Shown here piece after piece: positions 17,634-26,327 of a stretch of DNA of 64,000 bases; within the stretch, counting starts at the first letter, position 1, and each line of letters begins with the position of its first letter. Source of the stretch: Mesobacillus jeotgali (GTDB lineage: Bacteria > Bacillota > Bacilli > Bacillales > Cytobacillaceae). Under the pieces are notes generated by a model. It saw only the letters and a program-made list of their open reading frames with translations, ran no database searches and was not told the DNA's origin. The stretch spans positions 744,001 through 808,000 of the forward strand of contig NZ_FVZC01000008.1 in assembly GCF_900166585.1 (NCBI RefSeq). Direction: 5' to 3'. Made by a program: the position numbers and the translations under genes.

Positions 17634-18222
17634 AAAGCTGCCCCAACATGTAGTTAACCTTGGGCAGCTTTTCTGTATACATGTGAAAACTGTCCGATTA
17701 TGAAGCTGCTTTGGACAGCTTTACCTATAATCTTGCCCAAGATGTCCGATTATGAAGCTGCTTCTGCCAGCTTTTCATGTAATTTCGTCAAAATTGTCCA
17801 AACATAGAGCTACTTTGGACAGCTTTTCCTGAAATCCTGCCTAAGCTGTCCAAACACGGATCTACTCCTGCCAGCTTTTCTTGTAATACCGTCGAAGCTG
17901 TCCAAACATGGATCTGCTTCTGCCAGCTTTTCATGTAATACCGTCAAAGCTGTCCAAACATAGAGCTACTTTGAACAGCTTTTACTATAATCCTGCCCAA
18001 GCTGTCCAAACAGGAATCTGCTTCTGCCAGCTTTTCATGTAATACCGTCAAAGCTGTCCAAACATAGAGCTACTTTGGACAGCTTTTCCTGAAATCCTGC
18101 CCAAGCTGTCCAAACATGAAGCTGCTTTTGACAGCTTTTCCAGTAATCCTGATTAAGCAGTCCAAACTTGAGCCGACTTCTGCCAGATTTTTCTCTATTC
18201 CCTCCAAAGCTGTCCAAACAGC
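17634..18222. repeat. Tandem 52-bp hairpin repeat array 2, between convergent genes
   Basis: About eleven units plus a partial twelfth begin at 17634, 17687, 17739, 17791, 17843, 17895, 17947, 17999, 18051, 18103, 18155 and 18207; from 17687 on the spacing is exactly 52 bp. The best units hold AAGCTGTCCAAA and TTTGGACAGCTT, a 12-bp perfect dyad with an 11-base loop, followed by TTTT. Other units have CTGCCAGCTT instead, leaving a partial stem; the two types roughly alternate. The first unit has a paired change (GCTGCCCCAA with TTGGGCAGC) that keeps base pairing. No open frame follows the repeat. Confidence 0.93.
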
Positions 18223-18257
18223 AAGAAATCAATGGAAAAACCGGGCCATAACCCGGT

Positions 18258-20075
18258 TTATTTTTTCATGATATCCCGCCAGATCAATAGATGGGGGGAC
18301 TGGTGGTTGATGTCTTCCATGCTTTGCGGATTGTCTTTGCCTACCCAAACGCCTGCGGTGAGTGGCCCGTTGAATCCGACAATCCAGAAGTCCTTGAAGT
18401 CATTTGTTGTCCCTGTCTTTCCGCCAGCTTCTGGCCCAGCGCTTGCTGCTTTTCTTGCTGTTCCCGAGGAAACAGTCTTTTGCATGAGCGACCTTACTTT
18501 TTCAATGGTACCTGGATTCCACACCTTAACTGGCGTTTCTTCCCATTCATAAAGAACCTCGCCAGCATTATTGGTTACTTTTACAATCGCATGTGGTTTC
18601 AAATAAAGCCCTTTATTGCTGAAGACTGTATAAGCTGAAGTCAACTCTAGCGGGCTTACTCCAGTTGTGAAACCGCCGACGGCTGCGGCGGGAATATGAT
18701 CCTGGAGCGTTACTTTTTTGAATTGGAATGGCTCCAGGTCACGGAAGGCTTTGTCAACGCCTACTTGCTGCAAAATTCTTACGGCAGGTGTGTTGTATGA
18801 ATGGGTGAACGCTTTTTCAAGCGTGACCAAACCATAGGTTGAGCCTCCATAGTTTTTTGGGCAATATCCATGCACACAAATTGGGCCGCCATTGATTTTA
18901 GTGCCGCTGTTTACATCGAATCTAGCGAAGTAAGGGGCATATACAAGCAGCGGCTTGATAGCCGAGCCAGGCTGGCGGAACGCCTGGTATGCTCGGTTAA
19001 AGTCACCAATCTGATAATCCTTGCCTCCAGCCATGGCGATAATCTTGCCGTTCTCATGATTAATTATAGTTGCGGCACCCTGGACCGCAGTATCATGCAG
19101 GTGGGAAGCGACCGCTGTTATTGCTCGTTTTTGTAAATCGACATCAAGGCTGGTGTGGATGGTCACGCCAGAACGTAGCAAGGCCTCGACCCTCATACTT
19201 ATTTCCTCAGGATCATCAAGTTTTTCCTGTTTGGCAATCAACTCCTGCAGCTCGAACAATGCAAAAGAAGAGTAATCAGGATACAAGTTTTTACGTGAAT
19301 CAACCTTGAGCAGGACAGGTTCACTTTTGAGTTTAGCGGCTTTTTCAGATGTTATGATCCCGTGTTCCTCAAGCTGTTCAATCAACAGTTCCTGCCTTTT
19401 TTTTGTCCTGTCAAAATGCTTGATCGGATTGTAATATGACGGGTTATTCGGAATGGCAGCCAGGAAAGCCTGTTCAGCCTCGGACAGATCCTTAGGTGCC
19501 TTTTTAAAATAAAAGCCAGCGGCCGCCTTGATTCCGTAGGCATTGTTATGAAAATAGATGGCATTCAAATATTGCTCCAGAATCTCTGCTTTTGAAAAAG
19601 TCCTCTCCAGCTGGTATGCATATAAGACTTCACTCAGCTTCCGATTATATGATTTATGATGATTTAAATATTGGTTCCTGGCCAGTTGCTGAGTAATCGT
19701 GCTCGCGCCCTGCTCAATGCCATCTGAATGGGCATTGATGGCAAGCGCACGTCCAATCGCCGGCAGATCAAAGCCCGGATGTCTTTCAAAATTCCGGTCC
19801 TCAGATACAATGAACACGTCTTTTATAAAATCGGGAATCTCGTGTCCTGCAGCATAGCTCCTGTTCATCGGCCTGTGAATTTCGGTGATGACCTCGCCGT
19901 TCTCTGCAAGGATGAAACTTGTCTGTGAAAGCTTTGTTTCTGTGAGGTCTATTTTTTCATCCAATGTTTTGTTGAAGCTGACTGCTTTGCCCGCTTCCGT
20001 ATAGCTCAAAATGACCACCGCAATAAAAGCGGGAATCAATAGCAAGATCATAAGATAACCTGTGAAAATACGCAC
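18258..20075 (-). CDS. pbpD: Bifunctional penicillin-binding protein (class A, PBP4-like)
   Basis: 605 residues. An N-terminal membrane anchor (about 7-25) is followed by a GT51 glycosyltransferase domain with SEDRNFERHPGFDLPAIGRA (Glu92 catalytic) and GASTITQQLARNQYL. The transpeptidase domain has the serine box GSAIKPLL, the SYN box HSYNTPAV and the KTGTTNDFKDFWIVG box. It polymerises and cross-links peptidoglycan outside the membrane. Size and the neighbours yufK and kapD fit B. subtilis pbpD. It is a single-gene unit on the minus strand. Confidence 0.92.
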   Translation of the reverse strand: MRIFTGYLMILLLIPAFIAVVILSYTEAGKAVSFNKTLDEKIDLTETKLSQTSFILAENGEVITEIHRPMNRSYAAGHEIPDFIKDVFIVSEDRNFERHPGFDLPAIGRALAINAHSDGIEQGASTITQQLARNQYLNHHKSYNRKLSEVLYAYQLERTFSKAEILEQYLNAIYFHNNAYGIKAAAGFYFKKAPKDLSEAEQAFLAAIPNNPSYYNPIKHFDRTKKRQELLIEQLEEHGIITSEKAAKLKSEPVLLKVDSRKNLYPDYSSFALFELQELIAKQEKLDDPEEISMRVEALLRSGVTIHTSLDVDLQKRAITAVASHLHDTAVQGAATIINHENGKIIAMAGGKDYQIGDFNRAYQAFRQPGSAIKPLLVYAPYFARFDVNSGTKINGGPICVHGYCPKNYGGSTYGLVTLEKAFTHSYNTPAVRILQQVGVDKAFRDLEPFQFKKVTLQDHIPAAAVGGFTTGVSPLELTSAYTVFSNKGLYLKPHAIVKVTNNAGEVLYEWEETPVKVWNPGTIEKVRSLMQKTVSSGTARKAASAGPEAGGKTGTTNDFKDFWIVGFNGPLTAGVWVGKDNPQSMEDINHQSPHLLIWRDIMKK

Positions 20076-20290
20076 GGTAATTCCTTTCTTTCATAAAGAA
20101 TGATGTTCACTTTAATATCGGAACAGAACTTCAGAAGCTTTACCTTCTTTTTCAGACAAAAAAATGACAAGGATAAATTGCAGAAAATTTAAAAATTTAT
20201 AAAGAAACGTGCTATAATAGAAAAAATAATGCACCGAAAAGCATATACTGGTTACATACAACTACTGGCTTTTCAGAAAGTTGGGGAAGC

Positions 20291-20914
20291 ATGAGCGAAA
20301 GAGAAAGGACAACATTATTTATTGATTTTGAATTTACGATGCCAGACCGCAATAGCAGAAGACGGGGCTTTTATCAGGAAATTATTGAAGCAGGAGCCGT
20401 CCTCGTGGAAAATAATAAGGTGGTTGAGGAATTTTCATCTTATGTAAAACCAATGCGGTTTCCCATTCTGACAGAACGATGCCGTTCTTTCCTGAGTATT
20501 TCTCAGGATCAGGTTAACTCGGGAATCACTTTCAAGGATTTGGTGGAGAAGCTTAAGTCACTGGGAGGGAACAAAAATTGCCAGGTTGTGACCTGGGGCA
20601 ATATGGACATGAAGGTGCTTCAGCAAAATTGCCAGCAGGCCTCGGTCGGTTTTCCGTTACCGGGAAAGCAGATCGATCTTTCAATGGAGTATAAGCGTTT
20701 CTTTGGCGATCAGAATCAGACTGGACTTTGGAAAGCGGTACAGGAATATGGAAGGGAAGGGACAGGCAAACATCACCGGGCACTGGATGATGCATTGACG
20801 ACCTACCATATTTATAAGCTTGTAGAAAAAGACAAACAATATCTTCAGAAGCCCGAACCCGCGACAATCGGGGACATGGTCGATTTTTCGAAGCTGCTCA
20901 ATAAATTTGCATAG
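20291..20914 (+). CDS. kapD: KapD, DEDDh 3'-5' exonuclease-family inhibitor of the KinA sporulation pathway
   Basis: 207 residues with an exonuclease fold. FIDFEFTMPD (first Asp/Glu pair), TWGNMDMKVL (second Asp) and KHHRALDDALTTYHIY (His and final Asp) form the DEDDh active site, all residues kept. In B. subtilis KapD dampens KinA-driven sporulation; whether through RNA or DNA cleavage is not settled. GAAAGTTGGGGAAGC precedes the ATG. It is convergent with kapB through a shared terminator. Confidence 0.9.
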   Translation: MSERERTTLFIDFEFTMPDRNSRRRGFYQEIIEAGAVLVENNKVVEEFSSYVKPMRFPILTERCRSFLSISQDQVNSGITFKDLVEKLKSLGGNKNCQVVTWGNMDMKVLQQNCQQASVGFPLPGKQIDLSMEYKRFFGDQNQTGLWKAVQEYGREGTGKHHRALDDALTTYHIYKLVEKDKQYLQKPEPATIGDMVDFSKLLNKFA

Positions 20915-20947
20915 AAAAGCCAGATTGGAAAAAACAATCTGGCTTTT
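20915..20947. terminator. Bidirectional terminator between kapD and kapB
   Basis: AAAAGCCAGATTG pairs with CAATCTGGCTTTT around GAAAAAA, giving T-runs on both strands. Confidence 0.9.
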
Positions 20948-20951
20948 GGCG

Positions 20952-21341
20952 TTATAGAGAGTTTTTAAAATAATCCTTTTCCAGTGAGTCAAGGTTTCTT
21001 AAGGATTGCTGCGCCCACGCGGAATCATCACCCTCGAGTTCAGCGCGCAGCTTGTTTGTTGCTTCCCTTAAAGATTCGAGGTAATCAGGTATTTCCCCTT
21101 CGAACGGCTTGACCATTTTTTCAGGGATATTGGCCTGTTCACGGAAGGATAGGGCCTTCCTTTCATGAAAAAATCCAACCGCTGCATCCTTGGGGTTGTG
21201 TAGGTCGCCCTGCATAGGGTGTTTTGCGACAGCCAGGACACGGACAAGATAATGCTGCGGACGGCGTTCCGTGATTTCGCCTATGTATTTTCCGGTTTTA
21301 TAAATGCCGGTTACCTTATCGCCAATATTCAATTCAGCCAT
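20952..21341 (-). CDS. kapB: KapB, kinase-associated protein for the KinB sporulation pathway
   Basis: 129 residues, the usual KapB length. It begins MAELNIGDKVTGIYKTGKYI, a KOW/SH3-like barrel, with a helical C-terminal half. The frame continues upstream to 21536, but AAAGGAGC before the ATG at 21341 marks the real start. B. subtilis KapB is described as a lipoprotein needed for KinB action, yet no signal peptide or lipobox is visible here. kinB itself is not in this window. Confidence 0.88.
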   Translation of the reverse strand: MAELNIGDKVTGIYKTGKYIGEITERRPQHYLVRVLAVAKHPMQGDLHNPKDAAVGFFHERKALSFREQANIPEKMVKPFEGEIPDYLESLREATNKLRAELEGDDSAWAQQSLRNLDSLEKDYFKNSL

Positions 21342-21447
21342 GGGAGAAGCTCCTTTCTGGATCTTGTAATTTCTTATAGTATAGCAAAAAACAAAGATGC
21401 AAAACATTTTGTAATCGTTTAAAGTGTCTATAGGAGGGATACATACA

Positions 21448-22197
21448 ATGACTAAAAAGATACTGGCAGTATTATTTGCGATGATGATGGTTCTTGCTGG
21501 CTGCGGCACAGCTGGTGAAAAGCAGGAAGCAGACAATCAGAAGGAAGAAACGACGAATGGTGGACAGGCAGCTGATGAAGATTTGGATTACCCTCAAGCG
21601 ACTGCTGAAGTTCAGGATAATGAAAGACTTGTTGAAATGGTCACTTCTATGGGGAAAATCAAAATCAAGCTTTTCCCTGAACAGGCTCCAAAAGCTGTAG
21701 AAAATTTCATTAAGCATAGTGAAAAAGGCTATTATGAAGGCATCATTTTCCATCGTGTTATCGACGGGTTCATGATCCAGGGCGGCGATCCTGAAGGAAC
21801 TGGCATGGGCGGCGAGAGCATTTACGGAAAACCGTTTGAGGATGAATTTTCAAGAGAACTTTTTAACATCCGCGGGGCATTATCAATGGCCAATTCTGGC
21901 CCGAATACAAATGGAAGCCAATTCTTTATCGTCCAGAACAAGGAGCTGGATGCTAGTTTCCCAGAGAAGTTGAAGCAGGCAGGTTACCCTGAAGAAGTCC
22001 TTAAGATGTATGAAAATGAAGAAGTCCTTAAGATGTATGAAAATGGCGGAACGCCTCACCTTGATCACAGGCACACCGTCTTCGGCCAGGTAATCGAAGG
22101 CATGGATGTCGTGGATAAGATTGCCGCTGTTCCAACTGCAGCGGGGGACAAGCCGGAAAAAGACGTTGTCATTGAAAAAATCAATGTACTGAAGTAG
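21448..22197 (+). CDS. Cyclophilin-type peptidyl-prolyl isomerase lipoprotein
   Basis: 249 residues. A signal peptide ending in the lipobox LAGC (Cys19) anchors it on the outer face of the membrane, followed by a low-complexity Glu/Gln linker. The cyclophilin domain has [32 protein letters not shown] and a [11 protein letters not shown]-terminal block. It should catalyse proline isomerisation of exported proteins. AGGAGGG is the ribosome site for ATG 21448. An exact 27-bp tandem duplication (21991-22044) doubles EEVLKMYEN inside the domain. Confidence 0.9.
   Translation: MTKKILAVLFAMMMVLAGCGTAGEKQEADNQKEETTNGGQAADEDLDYPQATAEVQDNERLVEMVTSMGKIKIKLFPEQAPKAVENFIKHSEKGYYEGIIFHRVIDGFMIQGGDPEGTGMGGESIYGKPFEDEFSRELFNIRGALSMANSGPNTNGSQFFIVQNKELDASFPEKLKQAGYPEEVLKMYENEEVLKMYENGGTPHLDHRHTVFGQVIEGMDVVDKIAAVPTAAGDKPEKDVVIEKINVLK
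21991..22044 (+). repeat. Exact 27-bp tandem duplication inside the cyclophilin gene
   Basis: GAAGAAGTCCTTAAGATGTA plus GAAAAT-ending 27-bp unit occurs twice with no mismatch (21991-22017, 22018-22044). The frame is kept and nine residues are repeated. Perfect identity points to a recent slippage event. Confidence 0.95.
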
Positions 22198-22211
22198 GCA
22201 ATGGCCAGCGG

Positions 22212-22240
22212 TTGGACGAATCTGCAAACCTTGCTATAAT
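22212..22240 (+). promoter_or_regulatory. Sigma-A promoter before the small membrane-protein gene
   Basis: TTGGAC (22212-22217) and TATAAT (22235-22240) are 17 bases apart, one mismatch from the consensus. It lies 30 bases before ATG 22271. Confidence 0.75.
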
Positions 22241-22270
22241 GTGTGGAGAGCTGATGAAAGGAAGATGAGA

Positions 22271-22483
22271 ATGAGTAAGTGGTTAGTCATCTCATTGTTT
22301 TTATATTTCCCGGAAGATAAAACAGAATATATCCCGGCTGCGATTACTTCACTCGTTTTCCTGATTGGGGCAATCCTGACGATGAGATTCATTATTAAGG
22401 TTTCCAAAAAGGAAGCGGAGAAAGCAAAGGAACACGAGCAAGTAATCATAAAGCAAATGAATGAGACAAAGGAGAACAGCTGA
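22271..22483 (+). CDS. Small single-helix membrane protein
   Basis: 70 residues. A weakly hydrophobic N-terminus (MSKWLVISLFLYFP), one clear membrane helix (AAITSLVFLIGAILTMRF) and a charged, Glu/Lys-rich helical tail. No family recognised. GAAAGGAAG precedes ATG 22265/22271; the second is favoured by spacing. A near-consensus sigma-A promoter and a good terminator bracket it, so it is a stand-alone expressed gene. Confidence 0.6.
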   Translation: MSKWLVISLFLYFPEDKTEYIPAAITSLVFLIGAILTMRFIIKVSKKEAEKAKEHEQVIIKQMNETKENS

Positions 22484-22504
22484 TTCTTGGCTGTTCTTTT
22501 TTTT
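22473..22504 (+). terminator. Terminator after the small membrane-protein gene
   Basis: AGAACAGC pairs with GCTGTTCT, then eight T. The stem overlaps the stop codon region. Confidence 0.9.
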
Positions 22505-22773
22505 GCGGAATTACTGGAAGAAACGTCTGGAATTTCCAATTCGTATTTTCGCCATAAAACTTTCAATTTCGCTATTATTCGCTAAAAAATCCCTCGCTCC
22601 GCTATATTCCAGTAATGCAGACGTATTTTAAAGCTCAAAGTTCCAAGAATTTTATTAAAAAAGCCATTTGCAGGTTTAGTCACAACAAAATCGGGGTAAA
22701 TACTATCTTTTAATTATTTTGCTAAAACGTTATAATACAATTTATATTCTAATTTCAAGAGTAGGGGTATAAA

Positions 22774-23223
22774 TTGAAAAACATACAGATAGAGAAGATT
22801 GTCGAACGAATTCTTGTCCAATCTGGCAGCAGTGTGAAAGTTGAACTTGAAGGTTTTTTCCCTGGGGACCGATTTGCGGGCGGGAAATATAATTTTGGGA
22901 ATCATACCATTACTTTATATATCGAAGAGATCAAGGCGCAATGCCAGCAGATTTTTTCATCAATGGATCAATTTGAAGATTATCTTGCCGTTGTTTTCGC
23001 CCACGAGATCGGCCATGCAGAAGACCGCGAACTAGCGGAGCTGATTCAGCGGATGGATGGCACCGGCAATGACATATTGAAGAAAGGGATTGCCCTCCAG
23101 ATTGAGATGAATGCCTGGGATTATGCGAGAAAATTGATTCCGCAAAAGCATCATCCATTTATGGACACAATCATCCACTATTCATTACTGCCATATTATG
23201 AAGCCCTTGAAGTGAGTGCATAA
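22774..23223 (+). CDS. Putative small zinc metalloprotease-like protein (HEIGH motif)
   Basis: 149 residues without signal peptide. FAHEIGHAEDRE has the HExxH zinc-binding motif (His77, Glu78, His81). A third ligand is not obvious but E86 or a residue in the C-terminal half could serve. The N-terminal half looks like a beta-rich domain. No named family; activity is inferred from the motif. The start is TTG at 22774 with AGTAGGGG upstream, a weak but usable site. Confidence 0.6.
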   Translation: MKNIQIEKIVERILVQSGSSVKVELEGFFPGDRFAGGKYNFGNHTITLYIEEIKAQCQQIFSSMDQFEDYLAVVFAHEIGHAEDRELAELIQRMDGTGNDILKKGIALQIEMNAWDYARKLIPQKHHPFMDTIIHYSLLPYYEALEVSA

Positions 23224-23265
23224 AAATGGAGCCATTCCGATTCCGGAGGCTCCATTTGTTATTTT
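23224..23265. terminator. Terminator after the HEIGH-motif gene
   Basis: AATGGAGCC pairs with GGCTCCATT around a 14-base loop, followed by TTTGTTATTTT. Confidence 0.8.
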
Positions 23266-23320
23266 CGGGGATTTGGATTGCATGAACGAAAAGGATTGAG
23301 TCAGCTCTTATAAATAGTAC

Positions 23321-24490
23321 TTAACTAAACGCCTTCTTCAGCCTCTCTAGTCCTTCATTCAGGGTTTCGCGCGGACAGGCAAGGTTCATCCGGACGAAAC
23401 CTTCGCCGCCGGCACCATACTTCGTTCCTGGTTCCAGTCCCAGCTTGCCTTTTTCCAGCAGCTGATCCTTGATTTCCTCATCGCTTAAACCAAGTTCACG
23501 ACAGTCGATCCAGAGCAGGTAGGTGGCATCAGCTTTCATCGGCTTGAGTGCTGGCAGATGTTCATTCATAAAGTCAGTTGCGATTTTCATATTCTCATCC
23601 AAATAGGCCAGCAGCTGGTCAAGCCATTCCTCGCCATAGCGGTAAGCAGCTTCCATTCCTGCAATCGCAAAGGCATTTAGTGTGAAAAATCCTTGCTGCT
23701 CCTGGATTTTCTTGAATTTTTCCTTCAGTTCCGCATTCGGGATCAATACGGCAGAAGCCTGCAATCCGGCAAGATTAAACGTTTTGCTTGGCGCAACGAA
23801 TGTGGTCGTAATATCTCTGAAATCTTCCTTGATCGACGCGATCGGGATATGGACATTCGGCTTAAACACAAGGTCAGAATGGATTTCATCTGATACTATC
23901 AGGCAGTCATGCTTTACGCACAAATCGCCGATCCTTTCCAATTCATCCCTCGTCCATACCCTGCCTCCCGGATTATGCGGGTTGCAGAGAATAAACATCT
24001 TCACGCCATCCTTTAGTCTAGCTTCAAAATCAACAAAATCGATTTCGAATCGGTCATTCTCAACCTTTAAATTTGAAGTAACCAGTGTGCGGTCATTATT
24101 TTTGACCATGTTGAAAAATGGCGTGTACACAGGGGAATGAACAAGCACTTTATCTCCTTTTTCTGTAAATGCACGGATAGCCGTACTGATTGAAGGGACC
24201 ACGCCTTCGCTAAAAAGAATGGATGATTGCTTAAATTCGCAATCATGGCGATTTTTCATCCAGTTCTGTATGGCTTCTGTCACAGACATCGGAACAAATG
24301 TATATCCGAATATCCCATGTTTGATTCTTTCCTTTATTGCATCGGTGACCGCCTTAGGGGGATGGAAATCCATATCCGCGACCCACATTGGCAGGACATC
24401 GTCTTTGCCAAACACTTTTCCGACAGCATCCCATTTCACTGAATGCGTATTATTCCGGTCAATTACTTTGTCAAAATCTATTCTTTCCAT
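23321..24490 (-). CDS. patB: MalY/PatB family pyridoxal-phosphate C-S beta-lyase
   Basis: 389 residues, aminotransferase class I/II fold. NPHNPGGRVW binds the cofactor region, SDEIHSDLV is the Asp strand, and APSKTFNLAGLQ has the Schiff-base lysine. Enzymes of this group split cystathionine or cysteine conjugates. In B. subtilis patB lies near the kap genes, supporting orthology. Cytosolic. AAGGCGGTG precedes the ATG. It is divergent from yugE. Confidence 0.9.
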   Translation of the reverse strand: MERIDFDKVIDRNNTHSVKWDAVGKVFGKDDVLPMWVADMDFHPPKAVTDAIKERIKHGIFGYTFVPMSVTEAIQNWMKNRHDCEFKQSSILFSEGVVPSISTAIRAFTEKGDKVLVHSPVYTPFFNMVKNNDRTLVTSNLKVENDRFEIDFVDFEARLKDGVKMFILCNPHNPGGRVWTRDELERIGDLCVKHDCLIVSDEIHSDLVFKPNVHIPIASIKEDFRDITTTFVAPSKTFNLAGLQASAVLIPNAELKEKFKKIQEQQGFFTLNAFAIAGMEAAYRYGEEWLDQLLAYLDENMKIATDFMNEHLPALKPMKADATYLLWIDCRELGLSDEEIKDQLLEKGKLGLEPGTKYGAGGEGFVRMNLACPRETLNEGLERLKKAFS

Positions 24491-24575
24491 TATGTAAGCA
24501 CCGCCTTATCCAGAAAAATTTTTCTCAACCTATGTTTATGATAAAATATTTTTAAAAAATAATCAGGTGATTGAA

Positions 24576-24836
24576 TTGGAATCGAAAGAACTTAGCTATA
24601 AATTAATAAAAGTTTTAAATAAATGGGATCCATTCAAGGTTGGCGAAGGCCAGTTCGACCCAGAAATTGCTGATATCCTCCAGGCTGTCCATGATTATGA
24701 TGAACCCGCAAAAATTGCCCGCAGGATTCAGTCAGTATTCGAATTTTCATTTGAACAATTATTGCCTTATGAACAATGTCTCAAAATCGCAAACACTCTA
24801 GTGTCGATCAAAAATGAGGATGCATGCTCATTATAA
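24576..24836 (+). CDS. yugE: YugE-like DUF1871 protein
   Basis: 86 residues, acidic and helical, with LNKWDPFKVGEGQFDPEIAD near the start, typical of the DUF1871 family (B. subtilis YugE). Function unknown. A GTG at 24567 is in frame but lies inside the AGGTGA ribosome site, so the TTG at 24576 is preferred. It lies between patB and yugF as in B. subtilis. Confidence 0.75.
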   Translation: MESKELSYKLIKVLNKWDPFKVGEGQFDPEIADILQAVHDYDEPAKIARRIQSVFEFSFEQLLPYEQCLKIANTLVSIKNEDACSL

Positions 24837-24850
24837 GAGGCATGAACGGA

Positions 24851-24876
24851 AACGGCAGCCATCAGCGGCTGCCGTT
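24851..24876. terminator. Bidirectional hairpin between yugE and yugF
   Basis: AACGGCAGCC pairs with GGCTGCCGTT. It overlaps the yugF stop region. The T-run is short. Confidence 0.65.
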
Positions 24877-25719
24877 TGCTGTTGCTTCTTCAACTGTTTC
24901 CTCTGCAGCGATGAACCGATTGATAAGTTGATGCACATCTTCTGGCCGCTCCTCAGGGACAAGGTGGCCTGTCTCTTTCAGGATAATGAGTTCGGAATTC
25001 TTCAGGTCATTATTCAGCTTCCTGCCAATCCGGACCGGGACGACTTTATCATGCTCTCCCCAGATAAGCAGGCATGGAGCCTTGATTTTTCTCAGTTCTT
25101 CTGATGAAAGGTCGCCCTCCCGGTGTCTGATCATCATCGTCAGCGCTTTGAAAATATCGTCCTCCAGAAAGGGCGTGAGATAGCCATACAGCATTTCATC
25201 ATTGATCATTGAATGATCATAGACGACGTTCTGCAGGTTCTGCTTCACTCCAGAGCGTGCCAGGTGGAACTTTACATACAGGTGGAAATAAGGAATGTAG
25301 CTGGACAGGACGAGCGGCAGGCTTGCCTTTTTTAGATATCCTGAACTGCATAACAGTATCCCTTTTTTTGCGTGTCCTGGATGGTGAAGCAGAATATTCA
25401 TTGCGATTTGGCCGCCCATTGAGTGGCCAACGACTTTGAACTCATGGATGCCAAGGGATTTCATCAACTCAACTACTGTTGCGGCCAGGTTCTCATAGGA
25501 ATATTTAAAACTCGATATCTTGCCGCTTTTTCCAAAAGGAGGAAGGTCGACAGATATGACGTTATAATCCTCTTTCAGCAGCGGAATCAAATGCCTGAAG
25601 CTGAAAGAGGAAGAAAGAAAACCGTGGAGCAGAACGAGGCTTTCCTTAGCGTCAGGGTTATGATAGTGCTCATAATAAAGATCGATTCCTCTTACAGTCT
25701 TATTCCTGGCGAATTCCAT
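24862..25719 (-). CDS. yugF: YugF-like alpha/beta hydrolase
   Basis: 285 residues. LLHGFLSSSFSFRHLIP is the oxyanion loop, VVGHSMGGQIAMN holds the nucleophile Ser, WGEHDKVVP the acid Asp and ETGHLVPEERPE the catalytic His. This is a complete alpha/beta-hydrolase triad. Cytosolic; substrate unknown (esterase or C-C hydrolase). Same neighbours as B. subtilis yugF. The C-terminal 15 residues (AAEETVEEATANGSR) are an extra acidic tail overlapping the terminator. Confidence 0.87.
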   Translation of the reverse strand: MEFARNKTVRGIDLYYEHYHNPDAKESLVLLHGFLSSSFSFRHLIPLLKEDYNVISVDLPPFGKSGKISSFKYSYENLAATVVELMKSLGIHEFKVVGHSMGGQIAMNILLHHPGHAKKGILLCSSGYLKKASLPLVLSSYIPYFHLYVKFHLARSGVKQNLQNVVYDHSMINDEMLYGYLTPFLEDDIFKALTMMIRHREGDLSSEELRKIKAPCLLIWGEHDKVVPVRIGRKLNNDLKNSELIILKETGHLVPEERPEDVHQLINRFIAAEETVEEATANGSR

Positions 25720-25940
25720 CGGCTTTCACTCCTGACATTATGAACGAATTGAGATAGGTATGTCTTTTATTTTCCCCGTGAATCGAAAGTTCACACAAAA
25801 AATTGCTCTTAAAACAAAAAAAGATGGACACCAAAACTGGTATCCATTAAAAAGGGGGGAATACTAGAAAGCCTTATGGGACTAGGATAGCCAGTTTCGC
25901 AGAATCATATACCTTGTTATCGAAACTTTTTGGCAAGAAA

Positions 25941-25978
25941 ATTTAAAAAATAGAGCAGGCATTCATCTTAGCCTGCTC
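25941..25978 (-). terminator. Terminator of the XRE regulator gene
   Basis: GAGCAGGC (25953-25960) pairs with GCCTGCTC (25971-25978); the minus strand continues with TATTTTTT. Confidence 0.8.
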
Positions 25979-26234
25979 ACGTTTCTTTTAATAAACTGGT
26001 TGGTTTCTGCTCGAGTTCCGGTGTTGCAGCGTAATAAATTTCCCCCATAAGCACAGATGCCGGGACATCAAGTGCTGTGGAAATCTTTAAAATCGTCTGA
26101 GAGTTAGGTGTTTGCTCGCCGCTTTCGTATCTTTGGATCGTTTGAGTACCTACCCTGATTTTTAAAGCGAGCTCCTCCTGGGAAACCCCGGCTCTTTCAC
26201 GGCACAATTTGATATTCTGTCCAATTGCAGTCAT
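25977..26234 (-). CDS. XRE-family helix-turn-helix regulator
   Basis: 85 residues, almost all a Cro/CI-type HTH domain: GQNIKLCRERAGVSQEELAL, then VGTQTIQRYESGEQTPNSQ. The short C-terminal tail has no sensor domain. Likely a DNA-binding repressor of unknown target. It shares orientation with the upstream transporter gene but is separated by about 90 bases, so co-regulation is uncertain. AGGTGAAG precedes the ATG. Confidence 0.85.
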   Translation of the reverse strand: MTAIGQNIKLCRERAGVSQEELALKIRVGTQTIQRYESGEQTPNSQTILKISTALDVPASVLMGEIYYAATPELEQKPTSLLKET

Positions 26235-26327
26235 CGCTCTTCACCTCCAAAAATAAAATATCTCTTACTATAAGTTTAACATTAAATTTTTGAAAATATC
26301 GACAATAATATGAACGTTTTCTTAACT

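Noticed and set aside
18035..18232. Open frame on the minus strand inside array 2
   Set aside because: Translation simply repeats the 52-bp unit in shifting frames; no ribosome site or codon structure.
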